Assembly: GCA_020851255.1 (NCBI GenBank)
Contig: JADZDA010000116.1
Coordinates: 1 to 35,044, forward strand
Reading direction: 5' to 3'
Length of the DNA: 35,044 nt
Source of the DNA: Burkholderiales bacterium
Lineage (GTDB): Bacteria > Pseudomonadota > Gammaproteobacteria > Burkholderiales > Casimicrobiaceae
This document shows positions 20,932 to 28,149 of this stretch, piece by piece (within the stretch, counting starts at the first letter, position 1; each line of letters begins with the position of its first letter). The notes under the pieces were generated by a model. It searched no databases and had not been told where the DNA came from. It saw only the letters and a program-made list of their open reading frames with translations. The position numbers and the translations under genes are program-made.

Positions 20932-22374
20932 ATGACCGACACGATGGCCGTGCACGATTCCCTGAAGGCCGCCTACGAGGACGTCGCCTACGACGGCCGC
21001 CCGAATCCGAACAGCCATCCGCGCCGGCTCGCGGCGGTCGGCCGGCTGTTCGGGCTGGCGCCGCCGCCGGTGGAGACGGCACGCGTCCTCGAACTCGGCT
21101 GCGGTGACGGCGCCAACCTGTTGCCGATGGCGCAGGCGCTCCCCGGGGCGCGTTTCACCGGCTGCGACCTGTCCGCGCTCCTCATGGGCCACGCCCGCGC
21201 GATGGCCGACGGACTCGGCCTGGACAACGTCGAGCTCATCGAGGGCGACCTGCGCCAGATCGCGCCGCGCCTCGCGACCTACGACTACATCATCGCGCAC
21301 GGTTTCTATTCCTGGGTGCCCGCGGACGTGCGCGAGGCGATGTTCGCGGTCATGCGCGACCACCTCGCACCCGGAGGGCTCGCGCTCGTCACCTACAACC
21401 TGCTGCCGGGCTGTCACGTGCGCCGGATCACCTGGGACGCGATGCGGCTGGAGACCGCGGACACGCAGGCGCCGCGGGAACGGCTCGCCGCGTCGCGGCG
21501 GATCGCGGAGGACCTGGGACGCGCCTGGGCGCGCACGCCCGGCGCGCCCGAGCTGCTCGAATCGGAGATGAGCTCGCTGCCGGGACGTTCCGACGCGGCG
21601 ATCTACCACGACAGCTTGTCCGGCGTGAACCACGCCGTCTATTTCTCCCAGTTCATCGCCCACGCAGGCGCCTACGGCCTCGGGTTCGTTTCCGAAGCCG
21701 AGACCGGGTCGCTGTCGGCGACCGGGCTGCCGCAGCGGATGCAGGACATCGTCTCGAAGGCCGACCCGATCGCGCGCGAGCAGTACCTCGACTTCGCCCG
21801 CCTGCGGCGGTTTCGCCAGTCGCTGCTCGCGCCGGCGGCCGACGTGCGCCGCGCGCGACTCACGCCGGAGGCCGTGGCGGAACTTCACTTCTCGGCGGCC
21901 ACTCCGCTGGTCCAGGAACGCGTGACCGGCGCCCCGCCGTCGGTGACCGGCGTGCCGGTCGACGTGCTGGTCGATCGCTATCCGGCCTCGATGAGTTTCG
22001 CGCAGTACCGGGGCGCGCTGATCGACCGCGGCTACGATGCGGCCGACGCCGAGAGCGTGATCCTGCGGGGGTGTTTCAGCGGAGCGCTCGATCTGTACGC
22101 CACCCCGTTGCCGGTCGCCACGACCGTGGCCGTCCGGCCCCGGGTGTGGCCGGTCGCGCGCTGGCAAGCCGAGCGCTCCGAACTCGTGACCAACCTGAGA
22201 CACGAGGGCGCCAGGCTCGACGACGACGCGGCACGCGAGCTGGCCGTCGCCTGCGACGGAACGCGGGACCGCGCGGCGCTCGTACGCGCGGTGGGTCCGG
22301 GACGACCCGACGCGACGGAGTTCGTCGACCACATCCTCGAGCGGTTCGCACTGGGCGCGCTGCTCGAATCCTGA
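20932..22374 (+). CDS. SAM methyltransferase with regulatory domain, PKMT-like (second of the tandem pair)
   Basis: A 480-residue paralogue of the preceding protein with the same layout. It has YDGRPNPNSHPRRLAAVGRL, VLELGCGDGAN (motif I near residues 53-63), GCDLSALLM, LIEGDLRQI, YDYIIAHGFYSWVP and TYNLLPGCHVRR. The middle has a HDSLSGVNHAVYFSQFIAHA regulatory segment, RLRRFRQSLL, and a C-terminal part ending LAVACDGTRDRAALVRAV. The shared stretches show an old duplication; the C-terminal halves have diverged much more. The start is ATG 20932, 44 bp after the first gene; a longer reading of the frame would overlap the upstream gene. An internal ATG four codons on is also possible. Both genes are probably co-transcribed. 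Confidence 0.85.
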   Translation: MTDTMAVHDSLKAAYEDVAYDGRPNPNSHPRRLAAVGRLFGLAPPPVETARVLELGCGDGANLLPMAQALPGARFTGCDLSALLMGHARAMADGLGLDNVELIEGDLRQIAPRLATYDYIIAHGFYSWVPADVREAMFAVMRDHLAPGGLALVTYNLLPGCHVRRITWDAMRLETADTQAPRERLAASRRIAEDLGRAWARTPGAPELLESEMSSLPGRSDAAIYHDSLSGVNHAVYFSQFIAHAGAYGLGFVSEAETGSLSATGLPQRMQDIVSKADPIAREQYLDFARLRRFRQSLLAPAADVRRARLTPEAVAELHFSAATPLVQERVTGAPPSVTGVPVDVLVDRYPASMSFAQYRGALIDRGYDAADAESVILRGCFSGALDLYATPLPVATTVAVRPRVWPVARWQAERSELVTNLRHEGARLDDDAARELAVACDGTRDRAALVRAVGPGRPDATEFVDHILERFALGALLES

Positions 22375-22389
22375 CCGAAAGACCGACCG

Positions 22390-23811
22390 ATGGACTCCGA
22401 ACGCCTGCGACACGCCGTTTCGCGCTGCTGGGACGCCGAGATCGTCCCGGCGCTCGCCGACTACATCCGCATCCCGGCGAAATCGCCGCACTTCGACGCC
22501 GACTGGGCGGCGCACGGCCAACTCGACCGCGTGGTCGCGGACGCGCTGGCGTGGGCCAGGAAGCGGCCGATACCCGGGCTCGCTGTCGACGTCGTGCGGC
22601 TGCCCGGACGGACGCCAGTGCTCTGGTTCGACGCGCCGGCGACCTCCGGCGCCGGCGACGCGACCGTCCTGGTGTACGGCCATCTCGACAAGCAACCGGA
22701 GATGTCCGGCTGGCGCGAAGGACTCGGCCCGTGGACGCCGGTGCTCGAGGACGGGAAGCTCTACGGGCGCGGCGGCGCCGACGACGGGTACGCGATGTAC
22801 GCCGCGCTCGCGGCGATCGAGGCGCTCGACGCGCAGCGTGTGCCCCGTCCGCGCTGCGTCGGCCTGATCGAGACCTGCGAGGAGTCCGGGAGCTACGACC
22901 TGCCCGCGTATCTCGCGCAGCTCGCGCCGCGGATGGGGCCGGTGGACTTCGTCGTCGGTCTGGACTCCGGCGCGGGCGACTACGAGCGCGCGTGGTCGAC
23001 GACATCGCTGCGCGGCATGGCGTCGGGCACGCTGTCGGTCGGCGTGCTGACCGAAGGCGTGCATTCGGGCGACGCGAGCGGCGTCGTGCCTTCGTCGTTC
23101 CGGATCGCGCGCCTGCTGCTCGACCGCATCGAGGACGCGGCGAGCGGCCGGGTGCTGCCGCCGGGTTTCCACGCGCCGATACCCGGCGAACGGATCGCGC
23201 AGGCGCACGCGGCCGCCGAAATCCTCGGGGCAGGGATGCTGGGACGCTTCCCCTGGGCCGGCGGCACGCGGCCGATGGCGGAGCCCGGTGTCGAGGCGGT
23301 GCTCGCCCGCACCTGGCGACCGGCGCTGTCGGTGACCGGCGCCGACGGGTTGCCGCCGATCGCGAGCGCCGGCAACGTGCTGCGACCGGCGACGCGCCTC
23401 AAGCTCTCGCTGCGGCTGCCGCCGACGGTCGACGGTGAGGCCGCGTCGGCGGAGCTGCGGCGTCTGCTGGAAGCCGATCCGCCGCACGGAGCCCAGGTGA
23501 CCTTCGAACTCGACCACGCCGCGAGCGGCTGGAACGCGCCGGCGACCGCACCCTGGCTCGCCGCCGCGCTCGACCACGCGTCGCGGACGCACTACGGCGC
23601 AGCGGCCGGGGCCCTCGGGGAGGGAGGGACGATCCCTTTCATGGGAATGCTGGGCGACGTGTTCCCCCGGGCCCAGTTCCTGATCACCGGCGTGCTGGGA
23701 CCGAAGTCCAACGCGCACGGTCCCAACGAGTTCCTGCACGTCGATTACGCGGCGCGGCTCACCGCCTGCGTCGCCGAGGTGATCGCCGCGCACGGCGCGA
23801 GCCGCGCCTGA
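22390..23811 (+). CDS. M20-family zinc metallopeptidase (dipeptidase/carboxypeptidase-like)
   Basis: A 473-residue di-zinc hydrolase of the M20/CNDP type, cytoplasmic because no signal peptide is seen. It has VYGHLDKQPE (zinc His98, catalytic Asp100), GRGGADDGYA (bridging Asp131), ETCEESGS (catalytic Glu and zinc Glu, 164-165), GLDSGAGD (Asp192) and the C-terminal GPKSNAHGPNEF with zinc His443. The dimerisation or lid insert has GVHSGDASG. All ligands of the family are present. Dipeptides, N-acyl amino acids or related amides are likely substrates. It begins 15 bp after the second methyltransferase, so it is probably in that operon; the link could be peptide recycling but is not established. 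Confidence 0.9.
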   Translation: MDSERLRHAVSRCWDAEIVPALADYIRIPAKSPHFDADWAAHGQLDRVVADALAWARKRPIPGLAVDVVRLPGRTPVLWFDAPATSGAGDATVLVYGHLDKQPEMSGWREGLGPWTPVLEDGKLYGRGGADDGYAMYAALAAIEALDAQRVPRPRCVGLIETCEESGSYDLPAYLAQLAPRMGPVDFVVGLDSGAGDYERAWSTTSLRGMASGTLSVGVLTEGVHSGDASGVVPSSFRIARLLLDRIEDAASGRVLPPGFHAPIPGERIAQAHAAAEILGAGMLGRFPWAGGTRPMAEPGVEAVLARTWRPALSVTGADGLPPIASAGNVLRPATRLKLSLRLPPTVDGEAASAELRRLLEADPPHGAQVTFELDHAASGWNAPATAPWLAAALDHASRTHYGAAAGALGEGGTIPFMGMLGDVFPRAQFLITGVLGPKSNAHGPNEFLHVDYAARLTACVAEVIAAHGASRA

Positions 23812-23828
23812 ATCGCCCTCCGGAGGAC

Positions 23829-23855
23829 TCAACTTCCTCCGCTGGCTGCCGATAG
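23829..23855 (+). promoter_or_regulatory. Sigma28 (FliA)-type promoter for the chemoreceptor
   Basis: TCAACTTC at 23829-23836 and GCCGATAG at 23848-23855 are separated by 11 bp. The enterobacterial sigma28 consensus is TAAAGTTT-N11-GCCGATAA, and TCAA variants of the -35 are common in other proteobacteria. The predicted start is near 23862, leaving a leader of about 85 nt. A 7-bp perfect inverted repeat (CGGAGGA/TCCTCCG, 23821-23841) overlaps the -35. Flagellar-regulon control fits the gene downstream. Confidence 0.65.
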
Positions 23856-23945
23856 CGTGGGAGACGTTCCGGCAGGTTCGTCCGGTCCCGGCCGGACGGC
23901 CACGCCTGTCCGGTCCCCCGACATTCGCGAGCAGGCGAGGTGGCG

Positions 23946-25916
23946 ATGCGCAGGAATCTCCCGGTAACCCAGGTCGAATACCCGCTGCCGGTCGGGACGA
24001 CGCTCGTGTCCAAGACCGACCTCAAAGGAAAGATCACCTACTGCAATCCGGCCTTCGTCGAGGTGAGCGGCTTCGACAAGGACGAGCTCCTGGGCGCGCC
24101 GCACAACCTGATCCGGCACCCGGACATGCCAGCGGCGGCGTTCGCCGACCTGTGGGCGACCGTCGGCAAGGGGCTGCAATGGACCGGGGTGGTCAAGAAC
24201 CGGCGCAAGAACGGCGACCACTACTGGGTGGTGGCGAATGTCACTCCGATGCTCGATCAGGGACGTGTCACCGGGTACCTGTCGGTCCGGACGACGCCGT
24301 CGCGAGAGGAGATCGCCGCTGCCGAGTCGCTCTACGCCCGGATGAACGAGGGGCGGTTGCGCGGCGTGGCGCTGCGCAACGGGTACCTGCGGCGGACCGG
24401 TCCGCTGGGGCTGGTCACCCATTTCTCCGACCTCAAGCTCCGCAGGCGGCTCGCGCTGGTCTCCCTGCTCGACGCGGTGTCCATGGCGACGATCGCCGCG
24501 CTGGCGATCACCGGCGCGCCGACGCTCTGGCTGGCGGCGGTTTCCGGCGTCGCCGTCGTGCTGACGCTCGCCACGGGTGTCTATATCAACCACGCGGTCG
24601 CCGATCCGGTCCACCAGGCGCTGGGAGTGGCCCGCGCACTCGCGTCGGGCTCGGTCAGCATCCGCGCATCGAGCCCGCGCGCCGACGCCCTGGGCCTGCT
24701 GCTGCGCGCGCTCACCCAGACGAGCATCAACATCCTGGGCGTGCTGACCGACATCCGCGGCGCGATGTTCCGGATCGGCGGGGCGAGCGCCAAGCTGTCG
24801 CAGGGGATGCGCGGACTCGCGTCGCGCACCGAGAGCCAGGCGGCCAGCGTCCAGCAGACCTCGGCGACGATGGAGGAGCTGACCGCCACCGTCCGGCAGA
24901 ACGCCGACAACGCGACACAGGCCTACGAGCTCGCGACGCAGGCCTCGCGGATCGCGGACCGCGGGGGCGGGACGGTGCGCGACGTCGTCGCCACGATGGA
25001 TTCGATCAACGCGAGTTCGCGGAAGATCCGCGAGATCATCGGCGTGATCGACGGCATCGCGTTCCAGACCAACATCCTCGCGCTCAATGCCGCGGTCGAA
25101 GCCGCGCGCGCCGGCGAGCAGGGCCGGGGATTCGCGGTGGTCGCCGGCGAGGTCCGCGCGCTCGCGCAGCGCTCGGCGTCCGCCGCGCGGGAGATCAAGG
25201 ACCTCATCACTGCGTCGGTGGGCGAGGTCGACCGGGGCGCCGCCCAGGTCCGTGAGGCCGGCACGACGATGGACGAGATGGTGGCGGCGGTCCAGCGCGT
25301 GTCCGACCTGATGAGCGAGATCTCTTCGGCGTCGCGCGAGCAATCGTCGGGCATCGAGCAGGTCGGCCAGGCGATCGTGCAGATCGACGAGATCACCCAG
25401 CAGAACGCCGCGCTGGTCCAGCAGACGCTCGCCGACACCGAGCGCGTGGCCGGCGAGCTCGAGTGGCTCACGTCGGCCACCGAGGTGTTCGACCTGGGCG
25501 ATCGGTTGCCTGCGCAGGCGCCGGCGCCGGCGACGCGTCCCGCCGCCGCCATCGACCCCAAGGTGCGGCGATTCCTCGACGACGCGGTCGCGGCGCACGC
25601 CAAATGGAAGCTGCGCCTGCACCATTACCTCAAGGGCGCCGAGCCGCCGCCGGACCCGTCGGAAGTGCGTCGCGACGACGCGTGCGCGCTCGGGCAGTGG
25701 CTGTGCGACGAGGGCGACGCCTTCGCCGGGACGCCGGAGTACGCGAAACTCAAGACCGAGCACTCGGCGTTCCACCACTGCGCGGCGGACGTCGTCGAGC
25801 ACATCCGGCGCGGCGACCGCGCGGGCGCACAGGCCATGCTGTCCGGCTCCGGGGCGTTCGCCCGGCAATCCACCCGCGTGGTCCAGGCGATCGAGGCGGT
25901 GAGGGAATCGGTCTGA
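23946..25916 (+). CDS. Aer-like PAS chemoreceptor with C-terminal zinc-binding CZB domain
   Basis: A methyl-accepting-type chemotaxis transducer of 656 residues. Residues about 18-118 are a PAS domain (TDLKGKITYCNPAFVEVSGF, NLIRHPDMP, WTGVVKNRRKNGDHYWV) as in the redox sensor Aer. Two adjacent membrane segments lie at about 169-190 and 194-214, with almost no periplasmic loop, so the sensor is cytoplasmic. The signalling domain (about 290-510) contains the hairpin tip GIAFQTNILALNAAVEAARA. The C-terminal CZB domain (about 548-640) has all four zinc ligands by pattern: His551, Cys580 in CALGQWL, and His606/His610 in HSAFH. ATG 23946 is preferred over GTG 23940 because GCGAGG lies 6 nt upstream. 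No other che or fla genes are in the window. Confidence 0.92.
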   Translation: MRRNLPVTQVEYPLPVGTTLVSKTDLKGKITYCNPAFVEVSGFDKDELLGAPHNLIRHPDMPAAAFADLWATVGKGLQWTGVVKNRRKNGDHYWVVANVTPMLDQGRVTGYLSVRTTPSREEIAAAESLYARMNEGRLRGVALRNGYLRRTGPLGLVTHFSDLKLRRRLALVSLLDAVSMATIAALAITGAPTLWLAAVSGVAVVLTLATGVYINHAVADPVHQALGVARALASGSVSIRASSPRADALGLLLRALTQTSINILGVLTDIRGAMFRIGGASAKLSQGMRGLASRTESQAASVQQTSATMEELTATVRQNADNATQAYELATQASRIADRGGGTVRDVVATMDSINASSRKIREIIGVIDGIAFQTNILALNAAVEAARAGEQGRGFAVVAGEVRALAQRSASAAREIKDLITASVGEVDRGAAQVREAGTTMDEMVAAVQRVSDLMSEISSASREQSSGIEQVGQAIVQIDEITQQNAALVQQTLADTERVAGELEWLTSATEVFDLGDRLPAQAPAPATRPAAAIDPKVRRFLDDAVAAHAKWKLRLHHYLKGAEPPPDPSEVRRDDACALGQWLCDEGDAFAGTPEYAKLKTEHSAFHHCAADVVEHIRRGDRAGAQAMLSGSGAFARQSTRVVQAIEAVRESV

Positions 25917-25989
25917 CGCCGGCGACGGAGGCGCTTCGGACCGCGACGCGACGGCGAACGCGCGGCCGGCCCGGCCCTGCGCCGCCGGC

Positions 25990-27444
25990 TCAGGCGACGG
26001 CCGGGTCGTCGCAGGCTCCGGCGCGATCCGCCGACGCGCAGCGGGGGACCGGCTCGAATCGTCCCGGCGACTTCGCATGCAGTCGCAGCAGCAGGCGGCA
26101 GACATCGAGGTCGAACGCCGGCTCGGCCGGAGTCGCGAGCAGCGCGTCCAGGTCGGCCTGGTCGCGCGCGGTGCCCAGCCAGTGCCAGTCGCGCACGACA
26201 TGGACGTCGACCCGCTCGCCGTCGGGCGCCGCCTCGCGGACCAGCGCCGGGCCCGGCCACGGCCACGCCGGGATGCGCTCGCCGGCGAGAGCGGCGACCA
26301 GGCGTTCGTCGTGGGTCCGGGCCGGCTCGTCGCCGACGCACGCTCCGGCACAACGCCTGAGCTGACGGGCGAAACAGGGGCCGTCGCGCCGTTCGAGGCC
26401 CAGGCGTGACCAGCACAGGCCGTGCTCGTCGGCCAGGGCGGCGAGCCGCGATCGCATCGCACGTCGTGACGCGTACGGACCCCAGGCGCCGGGGACTGCC
26501 GCAGGGTCGATCGACGCCGCGGGGACGAAGCGCGGCGGGCCGTCGGCAACGACGATCATGACTCCGGCGTCGCTCTTGCGACGCAAAGCCCGGTTGTGCG
26601 CCGGCATCAGCGATTTCACGAGAGCGGATTCGCGCAACAGCGCACCGAGCTCGCCGGCCGTCGTCTCGAACTCGATCCGGCGGATCTCGGCCGAGAGCCG
26701 CGCGTCGGTTTCGCGCTGCCAGTCGGTGCAGAAGTGCGCGGCGACGCGCTCGCGCAGGTGGATGCTCTTGCCGATGTAGAGCGGCAGCGGATTCTCGCCG
26801 TAGAACCGGTAGACGCCGGGGAGATCGGGAATCGCGTCGAGCGCGTCGGCCGGCAGCCGTGGCGGCAGGCTGGGGATCCTGAGCAACCGCTTCACTGCCG
26901 CCTCGATCGCCTCGGGCGGCCGCGATCGGTACAGCGCCAGGACGAATTGCCACAGCGCGCGCGCGTCGCCGAGCGCGCGATGACGTGCACCCGGGTCGAG
27001 ACCGTGGCGCGCGATCAGCGCGTCGAGGCCGTGGCTCTCCGCCTCCGGGTCGAGCCGGCGGGACAGGCGGACCGTGCACAGGGCCCTGGGCGAGAACGCG
27101 CGGCCGACCCGCGCGAACTCGTGCTTGAGGAAACCGAAATCGAAACGCGCGCTGTGCGCGACGAACAGCGACCCGGCCAGCAATTCGTCGATCCGGGCGG
27201 CGATCGCGCCGAACGGCGGGGCGCCTCGAACCATCGCGTCGGAGATGCCGGTCAGCGTCTGGATCGCCGGAGGTATCGGGACGCCCGGATCGACGAGCGA
27301 CGACCATTCGGTCACGCGGGGATCGCCGCCGGCCGGATCGGCGTCGACGCGGACGACCCCGACCTCGGTGACCCGGTCGGCGGACGCGCGGGTCCCGGTG
27401 GTCTCGACGTCGACGAACGCGATGGCGGGGGCGAACAGGCGCAT
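25990..27444 (-). CDS. DnaQ-like 3'-5' exonuclease fused to UvrC/Cho-like GIY-YIG endonuclease
   Basis: A 484-residue two-nuclease fusion. Residues about 8-170 are a DEDDh exonuclease: FVDVETTG (Asp12, Glu14), VAHSARFDFGFL (Asp102) and HRALGDA (His155, Asp160). Residues about 205-290 are a GIY-YIG nuclease: DLPGVYRFY, then LPLYIGKSIHLRERV with Arg231, then IEFETTAGELGALLRESALVK. A UvrC/Cho-like segment GPCFARQLRRCAGACVG follows near residue 375. The family resembles Cho, which makes the 3' incision at bulky lesions in E. coli. The exonuclease may process the incised strand; this is inferred. The gene is divergent from the lexA-like gene, whose operator at 27476 lies 32 bp upstream of this ATG, so damage-induced expression is likely. 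Confidence 0.9.
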   Translation of the reverse strand: MRLFAPAIAFVDVETTGTRASADRVTEVGVVRVDADPAGGDPRVTEWSSLVDPGVPIPPAIQTLTGISDAMVRGAPPFGAIAARIDELLAGSLFVAHSARFDFGFLKHEFARVGRAFSPRALCTVRLSRRLDPEAESHGLDALIARHGLDPGARHRALGDARALWQFVLALYRSRPPEAIEAAVKRLLRIPSLPPRLPADALDAIPDLPGVYRFYGENPLPLYIGKSIHLRERVAAHFCTDWQRETDARLSAEIRRIEFETTAGELGALLRESALVKSLMPAHNRALRRKSDAGVMIVVADGPPRFVPAASIDPAAVPGAWGPYASRRAMRSRLAALADEHGLCWSRLGLERRDGPCFARQLRRCAGACVGDEPARTHDERLVAALAGERIPAWPWPGPALVREAAPDGERVDVHVVRDWHWLGTARDQADLDALLATPAEPAFDLDVCRLLLRLHAKSPGRFEPVPRCASADRAGACDDPAVA

Positions 27445-27459
27445 CCGGTGCCGCAGGGC

Positions 27460-27468
27460 GGGGGGGGG
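27460..27468. repeat. G9 homopolymer tract between the divergent nuclease and lexA-like genes
   Basis: Nine consecutive G residues lie directly upstream of the TTGACC -35 of the lexA-like gene and 15 bp upstream of the nuclease start codon (C9 in its 5' untranslated region). Tracts of this length are prone to slippage. No reading frame is affected, so an effect would be on transcription or translation level only. Confidence 0.6.
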
Positions 27469-27497
27469 TTGACCGACGAACGATCGTTCGTTATGGT
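27469..27497 (+). promoter_or_regulatory. Promoter of the lexA-like gene, spacer filled by operator
   Basis: TTGACC (-35, 27469-27474) and TATGGT (-10, 27492-27497) have a 17-bp spacer. The operator at 27476-27491 occupies all but one base of that spacer. The expected start, 7 nt after the -10, is base 27504, the A of the ATG. No Shine-Dalgarno is present, so the message is predicted to be leaderless. Confidence 0.72.
27476..27491. promoter_or_regulatory. LexA-type operator 1, perfect 16-bp palindrome
   Basis: ACGAACGATCGTTCGT is a perfect palindrome with core GAAC-GATC-GTTC. This is the GAAC-N4-GTTC class bound by LexA of Bacillus and actinobacteria, not the CTGT-N8-ACAG class of most beta- and gammaproteobacteria. 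Its position between -35 and -10 would block RNA polymerase when bound. Confidence 0.8.
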
Positions 27498-27503
27498 ACC
27501 ACC

Positions 27504-28079
27504 ATGTCGAACGATCGTTCCTACCTGGAAACGCTGCAGGACTACTACGCGCGACACCGCGCGTTGCCGTCCTACGCGTCGATCGGCGGCCTGCTGGGGC
27601 TCAAGTCCAAGTCGTCGGTCGCCGCGCTGGTTGCCCGCCTCAAGCTGGCCGGGGTCCTCGAGTCGACGCCCGACCGCCGGCTCGCGCCGACGCGCAGGTT
27701 CTTCGCGCGGCCGGTCGCCGATTCGGCGGTGCGCGCGGGTCTGCCCGAGCGTGTCGACGACACCGCCTCGGATGCGCTCACGATCGACGACTACCTGATC
27801 GAGCGACCGTCGCAGACGGTGCTGATCCGCGTCAAGGGTGACTCGATGGTCGACGCCGGCATCCTCGATGGCGACCTGGTGGTGGTCGAGAAGCGGCCAT
27901 CCGCCCAGAAGGGCGAGATCGTCGTGGCGATCGTCGACGGTCAGTTCACGCTCAAGCGCCTCGACGTCGAGCGCGGACAGTTCATCCTTCGCGCCGAGAA
28001 CAAGGCCTACGCGCCGATCCGGCCCGAGGGGGCGCTCGAGATCTTCGGCGTGATGGTCGGGCTCGTCCGCAAGACCTGA
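27504..28079 (+). CDS. LexA-like self-cleaving repressor (S24 family)
   Basis: A 191-residue repressor, slightly shorter than LexA (202). The N-terminal winged helix is at about residues 5-55, with recognition-helix region GLKSKSSVAALVARLKLAG. Its SSxVxxLxRL pattern resembles Bacillus LexA more than E. coli LexA. The C-terminal S24 domain has a cleavage site Ala78-Gly79 in VRAGLPE, catalytic Ser114 in KGDSMVDAGILDGD and Lys151 in GQFTLKRL. The Ser-Lys spacing of 37 equals that in E. coli LexA. RecA-stimulated autocleavage is therefore expected. The start is ATG 27504, with no ribosome-binding site and a promoter placing +1 at the A. It probably represses itself and the divergent nuclease. Whether a classical LexA also exists in this genome cannot be seen. 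Confidence 0.9.
   Translation: MSNDRSYLETLQDYYARHRALPSYASIGGLLGLKSKSSVAALVARLKLAGVLESTPDRRLAPTRRFFARPVADSAVRAGLPERVDDTASDALTIDDYLIERPSQTVLIRVKGDSMVDAGILDGDLVVVEKRPSAQKGEIVVAIVDGQFTLKRLDVERGQFILRAENKAYAPIRPEGALEIFGVMVGLVRKT
27509..27520. promoter_or_regulatory. LexA-type operator 2, inside the first codons of the lexA-like gene
   Basis: GAACGATCGTTC is a perfect 12-bp palindrome identical to the core of operator 1. It spans codons 2-6 of the gene (S-N-D-R-S). The two centres are 31 bp apart, close to three helical turns, so two LexA dimers could bind the same DNA face. It would also block early elongation from a +1 at the ATG. Confidence 0.72.
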
Positions 28080-28149
28080 CGCGCGACCTGGCGAGCGGAA
28101 CGAGTCCGCTGCGCGCGCGCCGCCGGGACCACCGGCTCCGGCGCGGGGA

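Noticed and set aside
20890-23832. 980-codon open frame antisense to the second methyltransferase and the M20 peptidase
   Set aside because: Same compositional artefact; both sense genes have complete catalytic motifs.
23829-26549. 906-codon open frame antisense to the chemoreceptor
   Set aside because: The sense frame is an unambiguous PAS-MCP-CZB protein; the antisense protein has only low-complexity sequence.
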